64,000 bases of DNA, taken from assembly GCA_963995505.1 (NCBI GenBank), contig OZ023183.1, positions 19,402,671-19,466,670 on the forward strand. Direction: 5' to 3'. The position numbers and the translations under genes were made by a program. Below, piece by piece: positions 20,425-32,800 of this stretch. Source of the stretch: Hypericum androsaemum. Its lineage: Eukaryota > Streptophyta > Magnoliopsida > Malpighiales > Hypericaceae. Positions within the stretch are counted from its first letter, which is position 1; each line of letters opens with the position of its first letter. Under the pieces are notes generated by a model. The model searched no databases, was not told where the DNA came from, and worked only from the letters and a program-made list of their open reading frames with translations.

Positions 20425-22668
20425 TCATTTGCAGACGGTCTTCAGCCTCTTGGCTGCCTTGACAAATCCCATGATCACTTGCAGCTCGTCCATTTGCTTC
20501 ACAATGACAGGAAAGCCAACCAAGTATTGTGTATAATTAGTACAACAAGCCAGGAGAAGCCTTCTCGGTAATGTCCAAATGGAACATCTACGAAACCAAC
20601 AAGGGAAGGGGTCTGCAACATGCTGAGAATACCTGTGCCATGAAATGCCTCTGAACTACATCAATTAGTTGCTCTCTTGACGGATTGGGAATGGCGTCAA
20701 CCTGGTCGATAAGAACGATATCAGAAAACATGCTACGCAATTTACTATGCAAAGAGGAGAAAAGCTATGACAAAGTTTGCTCACGAGATTAAAGTGACGC
20801 CAATATCTCCATAAAGCAGCCATCTCCAACTTGCTGAGGTCAACCTTCTAAGTGGAACAAATAAACATGTTATTTCAAAGTGGAATGCGGGAATAAAAGA
20901 TGAATCTACAAAACAAATGCATTGCTAATCTACTCAAATTAAAGCTAGGCAACAACTACTAACGAGTAGCAATTACAATTCATAAAAGTTAACTCGAGCG
21001 GTAAAAGATATATATATATACCGTGGCCCCACGAGGCGTAGAAATGGACCCCTTAGACTGTGAATCACAGGAGAGGGACCTGCTTATAGTCTTGTGAGAT
21101 GATCCTGTGGATTTATGCGTCCGGTGCCTTGATCTATGAGACTTTTGGGTAGTATCATCCGATGCTGGGAAAGGAAAAACAAGAGAATAGAAGAAGTGGA
21201 ATCAACAGAAAGTGGGACCATCTAAAAGATAAAGACTTGATTGATACATAGGAGAGAGCTTTTCGCAATAGTGGAAGCAAAAGATGAGACAGAGCGGATC
21301 CAATGGTACCAAACTCGGCCGCTTTTCACTAAGCAATCCAGCTGTTAACAAACATCCCGATTCGACCCAAAGCAAATGCCGATATGATATAATCACACCA
21401 TTGATTTAGACAATCACACACCTTTAACCAATCACGCCATCTACCTACTATTACCTTTCGATATCAATATCATTGCAGGGTCCAAATGAGGTAAAATGTA
21501 GCTACATTGTTGGTTATTTACAAGGGAATAGTGATGAAATACACGAACGAACTTAAGAGGATATAAAGTTGAAACAATGGAACTAACCCAGATCAGATCC
21601 ATTCCACTGGACATTGTCGAATTCCAGGTCGTCATCGTCCTCGTTTCCGGTGGGAGCCTCGATCACGCTCAGAGCATTCCTTTGTAGCTTTACTTCTATG
21701 CCATTTGTGAGAACCTAATCAGATTTTGTCAATGAATTGGTCAGAAACTTAGAAGAACATTCACAAGTAGACCACCAATTTAATTATGAGGAGTGAAATC
21801 TGAATTTAATTATCTGAAAGTGGACAAAGACCCAGTATAGTATACTACAAGAATTGGCAATCAAAACCCACAAACTCAATGATGTAGATAATTTGAGTAG
21901 GAGCTTCCCAAAATCTGAATAATAATGATACAGAGGTGGGAAAAAAAGAGGAAAATTGATGGGCAAATATAGAAAGAAATCCAATTAGGTGAGAATGAGC
22001 AATCGAATTGCCAATCCAAATAGCTATATTTGGCAAATAAGCTCATTAGATCCACTCCTCAAACCACACACACATGCAAAGGAAAGGAATTTCACCACCC
22101 AAATTTTATTAAATCACTTGGGTTGGACCCAGAAAGGAGAGAATTGGGAAAAAGTTGCCCAGAAAAGAGAACATTATTTATAAGAATTAGAATACCCCAA
22201 TTAAATTAATTACCATCTTCATAAAAAAAAAGCAAAAATCCAAAAATACTGTACTGTACTGTACACCCACGAGCCACTGAGTAAAGAAAAGGACTTTCTC
22301 CAATTAAAATACCACAGCGGAAACAAAATTGACTACCCGCATTGTCCCAATTTAGGACCACTAATTTTACAATTAAGCTTAATATTATAAATTAACTTTA
22401 AACAATAAAGTAAAAAAGAAAATAGTGAGGTGAAATTTACCAGCCAATGCCAGCCACCGAGACCGACGGCCTTCTTAACGACCCCCTGGAGGCCCACAAG
22501 TACGGACTTGGTCCGGTTGTTGCCGGTCACCACCACCTTGGTGTGACGTGGCAGTACGGACAGCTCCTCCTCGCTGCTGTCCCCCCCGCCACCACCACCA
22601 CCACCACCCACCTGCGCGTGCCCGTACGCACCGTCCCCATCCACCACGCTCTCCATCGCCTCCAGCAT
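20425..22668 (-). CDS. AFR: SAP30-like histone deacetylase complex subunit (AFR family)
   Basis: Six exons join in frame with GT-AG introns: 22441-22668, 21588-21714, 21022-21164, 20785-20847, 20633-20701, 20425-20496 (233 codons plus TGA). The protein has a Gly-rich N-terminus, then SSEEELSVLPRHTKVVVTGN and VLVGLQGVVKKAVGLGGWHW. An acidic stretch (GNEDDDDLEFDNVQWNGSD) and a basic Ser/His-rich linker follow. The C-terminal SAP30 Sin3-binding-type region (about 167-233) includes KVDLSKLEMAALWRYWRHFN and LIDVVQRHFMAQ. Arabidopsis AFR1/AFR2 of this family act in SIN3-histone deacetylase complexes that repress flowering regulators; that role is known for the family and inferred here. The start MLEAMES is the family N-terminus. 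The nine-glycine run may vary in length. Confidence 0.93.
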
Positions 22669-24988
22669 TCCGGATCGAGAAACTACTCGGCGAGTGGTGG
22701 AGTCGCGACTCGGCTGGAATCGTGAGCGCTAGGGCTCATGCATTGCGAGCTCGGAGAGTAGATTAAGAAAAGGGAAATTGGGAGCTCGAAATTGGAATTC
22801 TAGAGAGAGAAATCTAGAGAGAGAGAGAGGAGTGAGAGTGACTTTGGTCTTTTCCTCTTCGGTTTGTTTATTATTTATTATTATAGTTGGGTTACGTCGT
22901 TTGATATGAATCCCGAGGAGAGGGAATGAACCAATAGATGGGGTCCACGTGTTCTGCCCGAAGAGGCGAGAGAGTGTGAGAGGGGAGGGAAGCTTAATCA
23001 TGCAACTTTGGTTCCCTTGGACAAGAGAGAGAAAATATATGGAAGAGTATAAAACCACTGGCGGTTTCGATTAATAATAATAATGGAGTGGTTTAAATAA
23101 TGAGAATTGGTTTAACCGGTAAAATATTCGAATTCAGATTTTGACTTTGAAATTTAACAGACGTAAAATTATTATTGGATGAGTCATTCGGTCCGATCAA
23201 TTCTGAATATTCAATTCGAAAAGTAAAAACAATTAATGGAGTGGTTTGCTTTCTTCTTTTTCTTTTTCTGGTTTTTTGTTATATTTTCGGACAAAGATTT
23301 GACTCTTTGACTAGTGGGAATAGGCAGGGAGGTATTTATTATGATTGAATCACATTATTCTCTTCTTATGGTAGTTGGAAATGACTAAAAGGACCCTTCA
23401 GTTTTTTCAGTAAAATCTGACGCGATACTTGGATATTCAATGGATCGACTAATACGATTTCGATGCGGGTAAGAATTTTGAATTGTTGGAAAAAATATTT
23501 AATAATATTATATTTTAATTATTCAAACTCTTGCCAAATTTGCGACTTTCCTCTGCTGTAAGTTGAACTTGTACATTTATATCCACACACACTATCATAA
23601 ATGCTGGTACATCCGGTAGTTGCTAAAAAGCATGATTTTAAAATCCGACCCGGAGCTACGACCCGAAATTTCTAAATTTTCTGGGTCGGCCGGTTGGAAA
23701 AAAATATTTTTATTTTTTAATATTTTAAATAATATATATATATATATGTGTGTTAAAATAGACTTATTTTTCATACAAAAAAAGTAGACTTAATTTTTTA
23801 TCTCTCCAATCTATAAATCTACTTTTAAATTTATTTATTACTGTATAAACTTATCAAATCAACTTTTTTTCCTCGAAAACTACCCAAAAAAGCCAATTTC
23901 GCCCATTTTTTGTACGAACCGGGTTCCACCGGTCAGGGTGAACCTCAAAATCGGCCAGTCCGACCATATTTGGTCCGGTTAGTACAGACCCCGGTCAAAA
24001 GCCTAAAGATGACCCGCTCGTGTGCCTGATTTGTGGTCCAACTGGTCGGACCGCATTTTTTAAAACCATGCTAAAAAAAGAATTGGGCTACAATTATAAA
24101 AAAAAGACACCGCCGAACTCGATAATTTGTCATTGTACTAACCCGACATCTTTATTACTACAAATGAACCAGAGTTTTGAATTTCGAATCGTGTCAAATA
24201 TTTGTCAATATACAATTTCACTATTTACAAGTTCTACTCGATTCAAACTTAAATTTATGGTCACCAGATATCCGATGCTAGCCCATCTCAACACAACAAT
24301 AAAAAATAAATTTTGATCTACTGTTATATGAAAATGTACACCCAATTAGTATTAGAACGCATAAAATCTTTATATTCGTCCTAAAACTCTAAGTTCAAGG
24401 TATGTGAATTTTTCACGCTTATAAAAACTTCTCAACTCTTGCTCTAAGCATCGTGGCAGTTTTTACATGCCTCCTCAAACGAAATCAATCGGAATCAACC
24501 CAATGTAATAGCATGTTAGAATCTCAACATCTAACTGAATTTTTTTAAATAATAAATATATAAAATTTTCACATTTATAAACAAGTTATCTATATGGTCA
24601 ATTTTCACCTTTTTTTTTCTGCGACAGAGAAAAAAGGGCTTTTTCCAATATCCGATTTTCGTTTCTACAACCCATTTTCCCGTTGGAAGGCAATCAATTC
24701 GAGGAAAACGAGCATGGCCTTTTGGTAATTTGAATAAAGGAACAGGGCAAAAGTAAACCGGAAAAAATAATAGGACAAAAGGTAGAGGGAAAAAGCAAAG
24801 AGCGGAGTGGGAACTAAACAGAAAACCCTTCCCACCAAAAAAATATATAAACAGAAAACCCTGACATGTCCTCGGCGGGCCCCAGCCGTGGGGACGCTGT
24901 CGGTGCTGTCTCATCCATCCTGCCTACGTGGACGCCTAATGCATATTCTGTATTTTATTTTACAACAAATATCGAGCTATTAAAATAA
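22669..24988. other. AFR promoter side and long AT-rich spacer
   Basis: A GAGAGA tract at 22802-22830 lies in the likely AFR 5' UTR. A (TA)n run lies near 23731-23747. The short frames at 24020-24316 and 24531-24914 are not recognised and have AT-rich, spacer-like composition. Confidence 0.5.
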
Positions 24989-25205
24989 AGGGTAAATTAC
25001 CTCCTAGTCCCTGATATTTGGTCATCCTTTCTCCCGGGTCCCTACATTTTAAAAACTGATTTTGCCATCCCCCAACTTTGATTTTATCAACTCTCGGGTC
25101 CCTAGTGCCGGAATATTCCATATTCTCCTGCGAACTCCCACTTGAAAAGACTAAAATACCCCTCCCACTTAAAAAAATTACTCTTCTTCCTTCTTCCTTT
25201 CCTTT
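24989..25205. mobile_element. End of a family A TIR element (copy 3)
   Basis: GGGTAAATTACCTCCTAGTC begins a typical family A end: GGTCCCTACATTTTAAAAAC, TTATCAACTCTCGGGTCCCT, GCCGGAATATTCC, GCGAACTCCCACTTGAAAAG. No inverted partner is found nearby. The interior runs directly into other repeats at 25207. Confidence 0.7.
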
Positions 25206-25206
25206 A

Positions 25207-25578
25207 TGGTAAGTCATAAAATTGATGACGTGGCAAGTCATAAAATTTTAAAATGGTGCCAAATTTTTGTATGCCAAAATTTTATGACTTGCCACGTCAT
25301 CAATTTAAAAAATTAATAATTTTGAAAAATATACAAAAATTTGGCACCATTTTAAAATTTTATGACTTGTCACGTCATCAATTGCATGGATAAAAAGGAT
25401 GAGATGGCACACCATGTAGACCGTAAATATGACATGGCAAATCCAGTTGGCTGGGCAGCTACCCTGGACCTGCCCGGAAAAAAAAAGTGTAAACCACAGG
25501 GTACTAAATTTCTAATTTGAAACCACATAGCCTTAATTCTGAAAATCTGAAATTACAGGTTACTAAATAAGACTTTTC
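25207..25578. repeat. Inverted repeats and a family B element end
   Basis: ATTTTATGACTTGCCACGTC and its inverse occur several times between 25207 and 25385, together with AAATGGTGCCAAATTTTTGT, forming nested hairpins. The same motif set (GTGACAAGTCATAA with ACCAAATTTTT) occurs in the array at 31-32.5 kb. From 25440 to 25578 the sequence ends ACCACAGGGTACTAAATT and GACTTTTCTCA, like the right end of the 9272-9849 element. Confidence 0.65.
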
Positions 25579-25579
25579 T

Positions 25580-26625
25580 CAAAAAAATAATAATTGGGAA
25601 GTCAAAGACATCAAGCTTTATTTTCCCACCAAAATTTCCCGCCACAATTGCGAAATAAACAACCTTACTCTAAAGTTTGTCCACCGATCACCACTAGTAA
25701 AGTAAAATCGTTATTAGTTATATATATTAATTTGAAAGGTAATTATTAGTTATATGTTATAATTTTATATTTAATTTAATATTAATAAAATTTGAATTTT
25801 TCACACGTGGTAAAATCGTGGTAAAATCGTGCGCATGTGATGAACTCAGTTCTAATATAACGTTAGAATTTTATATCCAATAAAAAATATTAAAATAATA
25901 TGCGGGTAAAATTTTCAAGTTTATAAATAAACTCATTATTGTTACAACTAGAAATCGTCCAATAGTCTTACAATAGTAATGGGAAACAATAAAGAGGGTC
26001 TATTCTCTTTTTTTTAAGGGTGTATTCGGAAACTAATTTTTTTTATATTGTTTCCCATTACTATTGGAAGACTATCGAATAAAGAGGGTGTATTCGGACA
26101 ATATTATTTCACTGAGCTTTAGCTGATTTCGTTGACTAGTGGGGAACACTTTCTCACTAATTGTGTAGTTAATTGCATAATTTTGTCCTTACATGGTGTT
26201 TAGTGAATAGTTCGACTTGTGCTTAACAATAATGGTGATTAATTATAGTATTGTCTCCCTTGAGAATATAAACCAGTGACTACGCCGCTTTTGTCCTTTT
26301 GATCTGAGTGTCGGGAGGTTAAATGATAAATATTGTCAATTCTTGAAATCAGTTTAAAACTCTATTAAAAAACTCACTTGAAAAAGGAAAAACGGATGGG
26401 ATTTAGTTTAATCAGAAATTTTTATTTTAATCTACCAGAGTACAACTGTGTTAAAATTGGTTACAGATAATTTTGCCATTTTTGAAATCCAATCAATGTG
26501 ATTGTCAAAACTCAAAATATCATACGGTATTGATAAATAAGAGATTTCCGAAGTAAATTATTTTCTGTTTAATGTACTTCAAAAAAAGTTGGATTCCAGT
26601 TTTATACGATGTGAATTAATTAAGG
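25580..26625. other. AT-rich spacer
   Basis: No gene is seen. CAATAGTAATGGGAAACAAT (about 25972) is repeated inverted near 26048-26067, and AAAGAGGGTGTATTCGGA-type blocks are repeated around it, forming a small foldback of about 130 bp. Confidence 0.5.
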
Positions 26626-26629
26626 AAAA

Positions 26630-26770
26630 ATTATGCTCAGATCCCTGTAATTTGGCGTCCCTCCTCCTGGAGGTCCCTGCATTTCCGAAATCGTTCCCGA
26701 AGTTTGGTTTTATCAACTCTCGGGTCTCCGACGGCTTTTTTTATTTATTTTTGGTCATGAAAATAACCAA
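26630..26770. mobile_element. Degenerate family A end (copy 4) preceding a captured gene fragment
   Basis: AATTATGCTCAGATCCCTGT, GAGGTCCCTGCATTTCCGAA and TTATCAACTCTCGGGTCTCC match the family A end layout. No right-hand inverted end is visible, so the element limits are not defined. A TMCO1-type fragment lies just inside, at about 26940. Confidence 0.55.
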
Positions 26771-26941
26771 AATACCCTTAAACAAAAAATAAAAAATTAC
26801 CTTCTTCGATCTTTGAACAAAAATACTAACCACCAAAAACCAACTCAAAATTAAGATTAAACAAACTAAAATCAAGAACACAACCAAGAACATATTCAGA
26901 TCAAAATTAAAAAACTCGCCCGCTTCGTCGTCTTCAAAAGC

Positions 26942-27307
26942 TTGTCCCCTTCGACCCGACCCGAGGCCATCTCGTGGGTCTTCATCTACCGTACATCGTC
27001 GTACAAGTCCACCATAGACAAGGCCTCCAAGAAGCTCGAGACAATGAAGACCACCACAACCGCCGACTCCCCGGGCCCCACTGCGTCCACCGCCGGCTCC
27101 AAGAAGTCCCGATCCCGGAAGATGGACCGCATCGAGTCCTCCCTCAAGGAGTCCACACGCGATCTCTCCGTCTTCAAGTTCAAGTCCGGCGCCATCGTGG
27201 CCCTCGTCCTCTTCGTCGTCTTCGGCCTCCTCAACTCGCTATTCGAGGGGAAGCCCGTCGCCAGGCTCCCGTTCCAACCTGACGTCGCTACAGTATTAAT
27301 TCCCTAG
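26942..27307 (+). pseudogene. Captured or retro-copied fragment of a TMCO1-type membrane protein (EMC3/TMCO1 family)
   Basis: The uninterrupted GC-rich frame encodes EAISWVFIYRTSSYK, then IDKASKKLETMK, KKSRSRKMDRIESSLKESTR and FKFKSGAIVALVLFVVFGLL, followed by NSLFEGKPVARLPFQP. This is the central part of plant TMCO1-like (DUF841) ER membrane proteins: first luminal/cytosolic junction, coiled coil and second membrane segment. The N-terminal membrane segment is mostly lost. The frame ends at 27307 before the GDDxTDCS region and the last membrane segment. The absence of introns and the family A end just upstream suggest capture by a transposon. The captured part is unlikely to work as the ER Ca2+-release protein. 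Confidence 0.82.
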
Positions 27308-27309
27308 CA

Positions 27310-27887
27310 CCGGTTTTGGCTATTTATATTTTCCTTCAATTTCTGACAAAAAAATGCAAAGTTTTTGAATCTCTTGGATAAGTTGTCTTAAAAAAAAACT
27401 TTATGCTTTAATAAGTGGTCCAAAACTCAGAAGAGTGGCAATAAATAAATAATTGTGGCAGAAATAAATGAGGTAAAACTTGCATGTTCCCGTGAGAAGT
27501 TTTAGTAGGCAGTTTTTCCATTCCTTAAAATATTCTCTGTATTTATTTGAACACGAAGAATATTTTCCCTTCAGATCAATTTTTAGTTAAACAAATTGAG
27601 CTTGATTACGTTAGCTTTGAAACTAATAAAGGACGCGAAATGTAACCTTTTCTAAATAGATTACAAGATAACATATAATTTAATTTGCTTGAATCCTTCT
27701 GCTATCCTTCCAAACATCAGCTTAAATTCTCAAGTCACCCTAAAAGGTCCAAACCCGCTAATATTTCTCTTGCACTAACCACGTTCAAATTAATGCTATA
27801 CTCTACAACAATGACTGGCCCCACATAATTTTAACAATTCATTTTCCGACAGGAATTTGAATTTATTTCGGACACTCCCAAATGATG
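27310..27887. other. Spacer and probable 3' UTR of the NAC gene
   Basis: AT-rich sequence with no supported frame. It lies downstream of the minus-strand NAC stop codon. Confidence 0.5.
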
Positions 27888-30236
27888 CTAAAAGAACATA
27901 TGAAACGGCATGAAGCACAGGTACTTCCTCTTGAGCTTTTCCATTCTGCCCTTTGCATCCTTCTTCCCCCCACCTGGAGATTTTGATGACGAACCAGCAT
28001 CTCCATGGTTTGTCGACGGACCCTCGTCTGTGTTATCAACAGCTTTCTTCTTCTCCGGTGAATGGTTTGGAACGTTATCATTCTGATCCTTGGTATCACC
28101 TTCAGTTTGATCGAGAGCATGTGAATCAGCTCTGGTGATGACACCGGATTGTGGGTTGGTTTCTTCAACCTCGACAAATGCTCCTCCTGAAATGGGTCGA
28201 TCTCTGAACTCATCTCATAATTAAAAAAACAATGTTTCCAGTAACATTCTCCTTGCGAAATCATAATCGTAGATAAATCACAGATGCCAAGTGTTTGATT
28301 CTGAAGGACAAATTTGACGGCTTCAGCTGGGTCAAAAATTCCATTCATCAAAGCAATAGCATAAACTGATGGCAATTTAATCATTTACAGCAGAAAAATT
28401 TATTACAAACCTGGAGAAGTTGGAAGTACAACCACCTCATCTGGCCTTCCACAAGCATTGATACTAAACTTGCAATTTTCAACCTTTTCGGGGGCATCCG
28501 GGCCAGTTTCAGATTCAAGCTCCCGCAAAAAAGCCAACGAGTCAAAGCAATCATCTGATGATATGGTCAAGCAACTCGAATTATCAGAACTTGAAGAAGG
28601 AGATCCAGGATTTTCAAGATCCAGCAACTCCAGATAATCTCCTCCGTACACAAAGTCAATCTCCGGTGGGTGTGGGTCTTCAATTTGATGATTCAGGAGT
28701 CCTGCCACAGCTGATATACCCATGTCATCATTCTTCTTGTTTACCTACATAGTTATCACCATGTTTCCATTAAACCGAAACCCAAGATGGATTCTTTTTC
28801 GACAGAGTTATCAACACTACAAATTAAAGAGAATCTTACCAACATAGTTGCCCAATTATATCTTTTCAATGCACATCTGAGATATGCTAAGAAAGACATA
28901 TAAGGCAGAGGTATGTGGGTTTATTAAATATAGAGAGACAAGGAATAAGGCTGGAGTACCTCATGCTTGCGAGGAGAACCACTACCAGAAGAATGGCGAG
29001 CTTGATGATCAACTGATTGTCTCAAGTGATCAGAAGACTCATTGGTGATCCGTGAGCTAGCTACTCTTTGTTGCATTTCTATATTGCTTTGTTCATTGCT
29101 AAGAAAGACTCTGCAGAGAGTGCTTGCCTCCTGTATAAGATACCAGACTAGCATGATTGATCAAGCACTAAAGATAAAGATAGAGTTAAGAGGGAGCATC
29201 CTTTTGATCAAGCACTAAAGATAAAGATAAAGTTTAAGAGGGAGCATCCTTTCTTCACTACCTTAACCTGGTTGTTTTCCCCCTCTCCGCTTTTGGTAAT
29301 CCAATACTCGTGCATCAACCAGTCAGTTTTATACTCGTTTGGAACTTGACCTCCAAAGAACTCGTGAGTGGTTCTCCAACCAGTGATGGCTGGATTTGAA
29401 AATAACATAGACTCCGCTTTGACCTTCCAGAATCCAAAATCAACACCCTCCATCTCCTTGGACTGAAGCAAGTACCAACAGTCAACTGCACAAAAAGCAT
29501 ATCTTAAAAAGGTTGTCTCAAGCTAACCGCGCTTTCTAATTACTAGCTTAGTAAGATATAGCAGGCAAAGACACAAAAAAAGAAAGTCTGACCAGTATAT
29601 CATTTACCACATAACAGAGATTTATCAAGTTCATAAGAATGTCATCCCATGAACAACCTATAAACCAAATGATTTTAGTAATCCCATGGAAAGGTCATAA
29701 AGCATCAAACATGGACCCGGAAAAATGCCCATTGAACCAACATCAATTGTAACATTGACCTTAAACACCTACAAAACCCAAATTCCCACCCCCAAATTCC
29801 TGAGCAAATATAACCCATCAGTTAGAAGCCCTCCTTTGCAACTTATGATATATAAAAAATGAAGCCCTTTTCTAACACTACATACCTCGGCTGGAAATAA
29901 CAAGCAACCAAATTCCAGAAACTTGGACTATCTAGTTCAGAATCCAGCAACAACGATAACTGTCACAGTCGGAGCTAAAGAAAGGCGGTCGCCCCATCTA
30001 ATTAACAGCGAGCACGAAAATGTGGATAAATCTAGAGCTATGCTTAAGCTAGACATCAGATGAACCAAACCCTCACCGGGCAAATTGAAAGGTGCATAGT
30101 TGAACGGATTGAGATAATCAATCACATTGTCTGGAAGAGGAAACCCGCTGATCATATTCTCCAGAGACTTAAAGAGATCCTCATCCCTACAATCGAACTC
30201 CATACCCGCAATCCGAGCAGCCGCAGGGGGACACAT
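27888..30236 (-). CDS. NAC-domain transcription factor, divergent N-terminal subgroup
   Basis: Five exons join in frame: 30077-30236, 29262-29485, 28960-29130, 28411-28744, 27888-28186 (395 codons plus TAG). The NAC domain spans about residues 1-140 in a divergent form: MCPPAAARIAG in place of the usual LPPGFRFHPTDEEL, DEDLFKSLENMISGFPLPDN, FGFWKVKAESMLFS, ITGWRTTHEFFGGQVP, KTDWLMHEYWIT and, across a splice, STLCRVF. The rest is a Ser- and acid-rich activation-type region (SGSPRKHE, ENPGSPSSSSDNSS, DFVYGGDYLELLDLENPG) and a basic tail ending KRKYLCFMPFHMFF. The short hydrophobic end is too short for a certain membrane anchor. The start at 30236 was chosen because the MCPP N-terminus is typical of this subgroup and a TTTCAG acceptor lies about 20 bases upstream, suggesting a 5' UTR intron. 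Target genes are unknown. Confidence 0.9.
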
Positions 30237-30870
30237 GGCAAATCGATCTATATACCTGAAACCAATCGCAAACACGCCAAAATCAGCCAGTAACTAAACC
30301 GGGTCCAGCTCAAATGAAATAGAACGCATGGATTAGCCGGTCCAGTAAGTCCGGATATATAAAAAAGACACCTTAGTTTCGTTTCCCTCTTCCTATTTTT
30401 GCAAGTTCCGAAGGTTTTCTAGTTTCGGAAAAAACTTAAGGAGACGGGATTTTTTTTTTCCATTTACAGGTAGGTTTGCATGGGAATATTCAAGAATTGG
30501 AACATGGACCAAATAGGAAAGTTTGAATCACGATCGGAAAAGTAAGAAAGAACCGGTTTCAGTCCCAACCTTGATCGGGAAATAATAATAAGAAATTGGC
30601 GGCGGCGGGGCAGGAGGAAGCTCACTCCCTCATTTACTTCGCGGCTACTCAAACGGAGGGAGAGAGACGACCAAGACCGATAAGAGAGGTGGGAGTGAGA
30701 GGCTTTTGTAAGGTGCATTTGATCGCAGGTTAGAAGATGGGCCCCGTGCGGGGTGAACGGTGACGATTACTCCTTTGGTGCCGACGTGGAGGTTTGTCAC
30801 ATGCTTGATGTCCTGGTTTTTGTACCTTACTAGAATCTCCACTCGAACCCACCATTAGTGTGTCGTGGCA
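30237..30870. promoter_or_regulatory. NAC gene 5' flank and probable leader
   Basis: The minus-strand acceptor TTTCAG abuts position 30255, so the leader is probably spliced. The donor exon should lie near 30560-30720, where the sequence becomes GC-rich with GAGGGAG tracts. No other gene is supported. Confidence 0.45.
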
Positions 30871-30871
30871 A

Positions 30872-32800
30872 TAGTTTTTTCCAAAGTGCACTTTAGTATT
30901 TTGTAGTATCACAATTTTTATATTTAGTATTTAAAGAATCTAAGTATTTAAAATTTTATCAAGTCTCGTCGTGGGCAGCTCTGCCTGAGACTACCCGTCT
31001 TATATGAATTGTTATGTCGGTTTTTCTTCCTATTGTGGAGTGTCATCCCAATTTTTGTATCCACACAAATGATTATGTGACAAGTCATAATTTCAAGATT
31101 GTACCAAATTTTTTATATTTTTCAAAATCAATCCTTTCACTTTCTCTCTCAAGCTCAACTTCTAATATCATCTTCAACCTTTCAACTTCTTTCTTCCCTT
31201 CAATATCACTAATTATTAATTAATACTCGCATCAACGTCAACCTTATTCTCATTAAATCCCACATTGATGCTCAATGGATCACTGGTCCAAACTTTCCAT
31301 TTGCCATTTTCTACTCTCAAATTATCAACATCACAATTTAAAAAAAACATCAACCCAAAACCGAAACATATCCAAGCTTAAGTTAAAGAGGGAGAGGGAA
31401 AATATTGTGCCTAGCCCTATTGTGTCATGGCTTTAGTACCGTACTAGAATCTCCACTCGGGACCTACCGTACTAGAATCTCCACTCGGGACCTACCACAG
31501 GCGTATCCTACCAATAATTTTTTGGAAAAAGTACACTTTAGTACCCTGTGACATCAAGATTTTTGTGTTCAATCCCTCTGGTTTAAAATACATCAAATAT
31601 TTCCAGGTTATTTGAAAATTTTCAAGTCGCAGTCCTGGGCAGCTGCCCGTTCTATCTGGATTGTCATGTTAGTTTTTCGTCCTACTATGGAGTGCCATCT
31701 CAGTTTTTTGTACCAGGCTGCCCGTTCTATCTGGATTGTCATGTTAGTTTTTCGTCCTACTATGGAGTGCCATCTCAGCTTTTTGTACCCACACAAATGA
31801 TGACGTGACAAGTCATAAAAATTTTAAGATGGTACGGCATTTTTTGTATTTTTTTTAAAATCAATCCTTTCAATTTCTCTCTCGAGTTAAACTTCTAACA
31901 TCATCTTCAACCTTTCAACTTATTTCTTCCTATCAATATCACTAATTATTAATTAACACTCGCATCATCTTCCATCTTACTCATTTTAAACCCCACATTG
32001 GTGCTCAATGAATCACTGTTCCAAACTTTCCCTTTGCCACTTTCTACTCTCAAATCATCAACATCGCAATCATCAAAATCATCAACCTAAAATCGAAATA
32101 GATCCAAACAAAACATAAAGAGGGAGAGGGGAGAGAGAGGGGAAATGCGGTGCCCAGCCCTAGCGTGTCCTGGTTTTAGTACAGTACCAGAATCTCCACT
32201 CGTGATCCACCGCCAGCGTGTCGTGCCAATAATTTTTTTGGTAAAAGTACATTTAGTACCCTATGGTATCATAATTTTTGTGTTCAGTCTCTGTGGTTTA
32301 AAACATATCAAATATGTCCAAGTTATTTGACATTTTATCGAGTCCCGGTCCTGGGCGGCTAGCTGCTCGTGACTGTCCGTCCAATTAAGATTGTCACGCC
32401 ACTTGGAGTGCCATATCAACTTTTTGTATCCACACAAATGATGATGTGACAAATCATAAAAATTTCAAAATTATACCAAATTTCTTTCTATTTTTCAAAA
32501 TCAATTCTTTTAATTTCTCTCCCAAGCTCAACTTCTAACATCATGTTCAACCTTTCAACTTCTTTTTTCCCTCACTATCACTAATTATTAATTGAAACTC
32601 GCATCATCTTCAACCTTACTCTCACTAAACCCCACATTGATCCTCAATGAACCACTGTTCCAAACTCTATTTGCCATTTTTTATTCCCAAATCATCAACA
32701 TCACAGTTTAAAAAGTAATATCAACCCAAAAGCAAACCAGATTAAAACTAAACTTAATGAGGGAGAGGGGAGAGAGAGAGGAAACATCATGCATAGCCGT
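30872..32800. repeat. Three tandem ~650-700-bp repeats built from a family B-like element
   Basis: Three copies start near 30872, 31520 and 32225, each with a CACTTTAGTA-like start (30891, 31538, 32249). They share, in order: GGGCAGCT-type palindrome, GGAGTGCCATCTCA, CACACAAATGATGACGTGAC, TCAATCCTTTCA, CTTCAACCTTTCAACTTCTT, ATCACTAATTATTAATTAA, CCCACATTGATGCTCAATG and a GAGGGAGAGGG end with AGAATCTCCACTCG. Copy 2 has an extra internal duplication of about 75 bp (GCTGCCCGTTCTATCTGGAT at about 31642 and 31717). The start resembles the ends of the 9272-9849 element. Confidence 0.82.
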
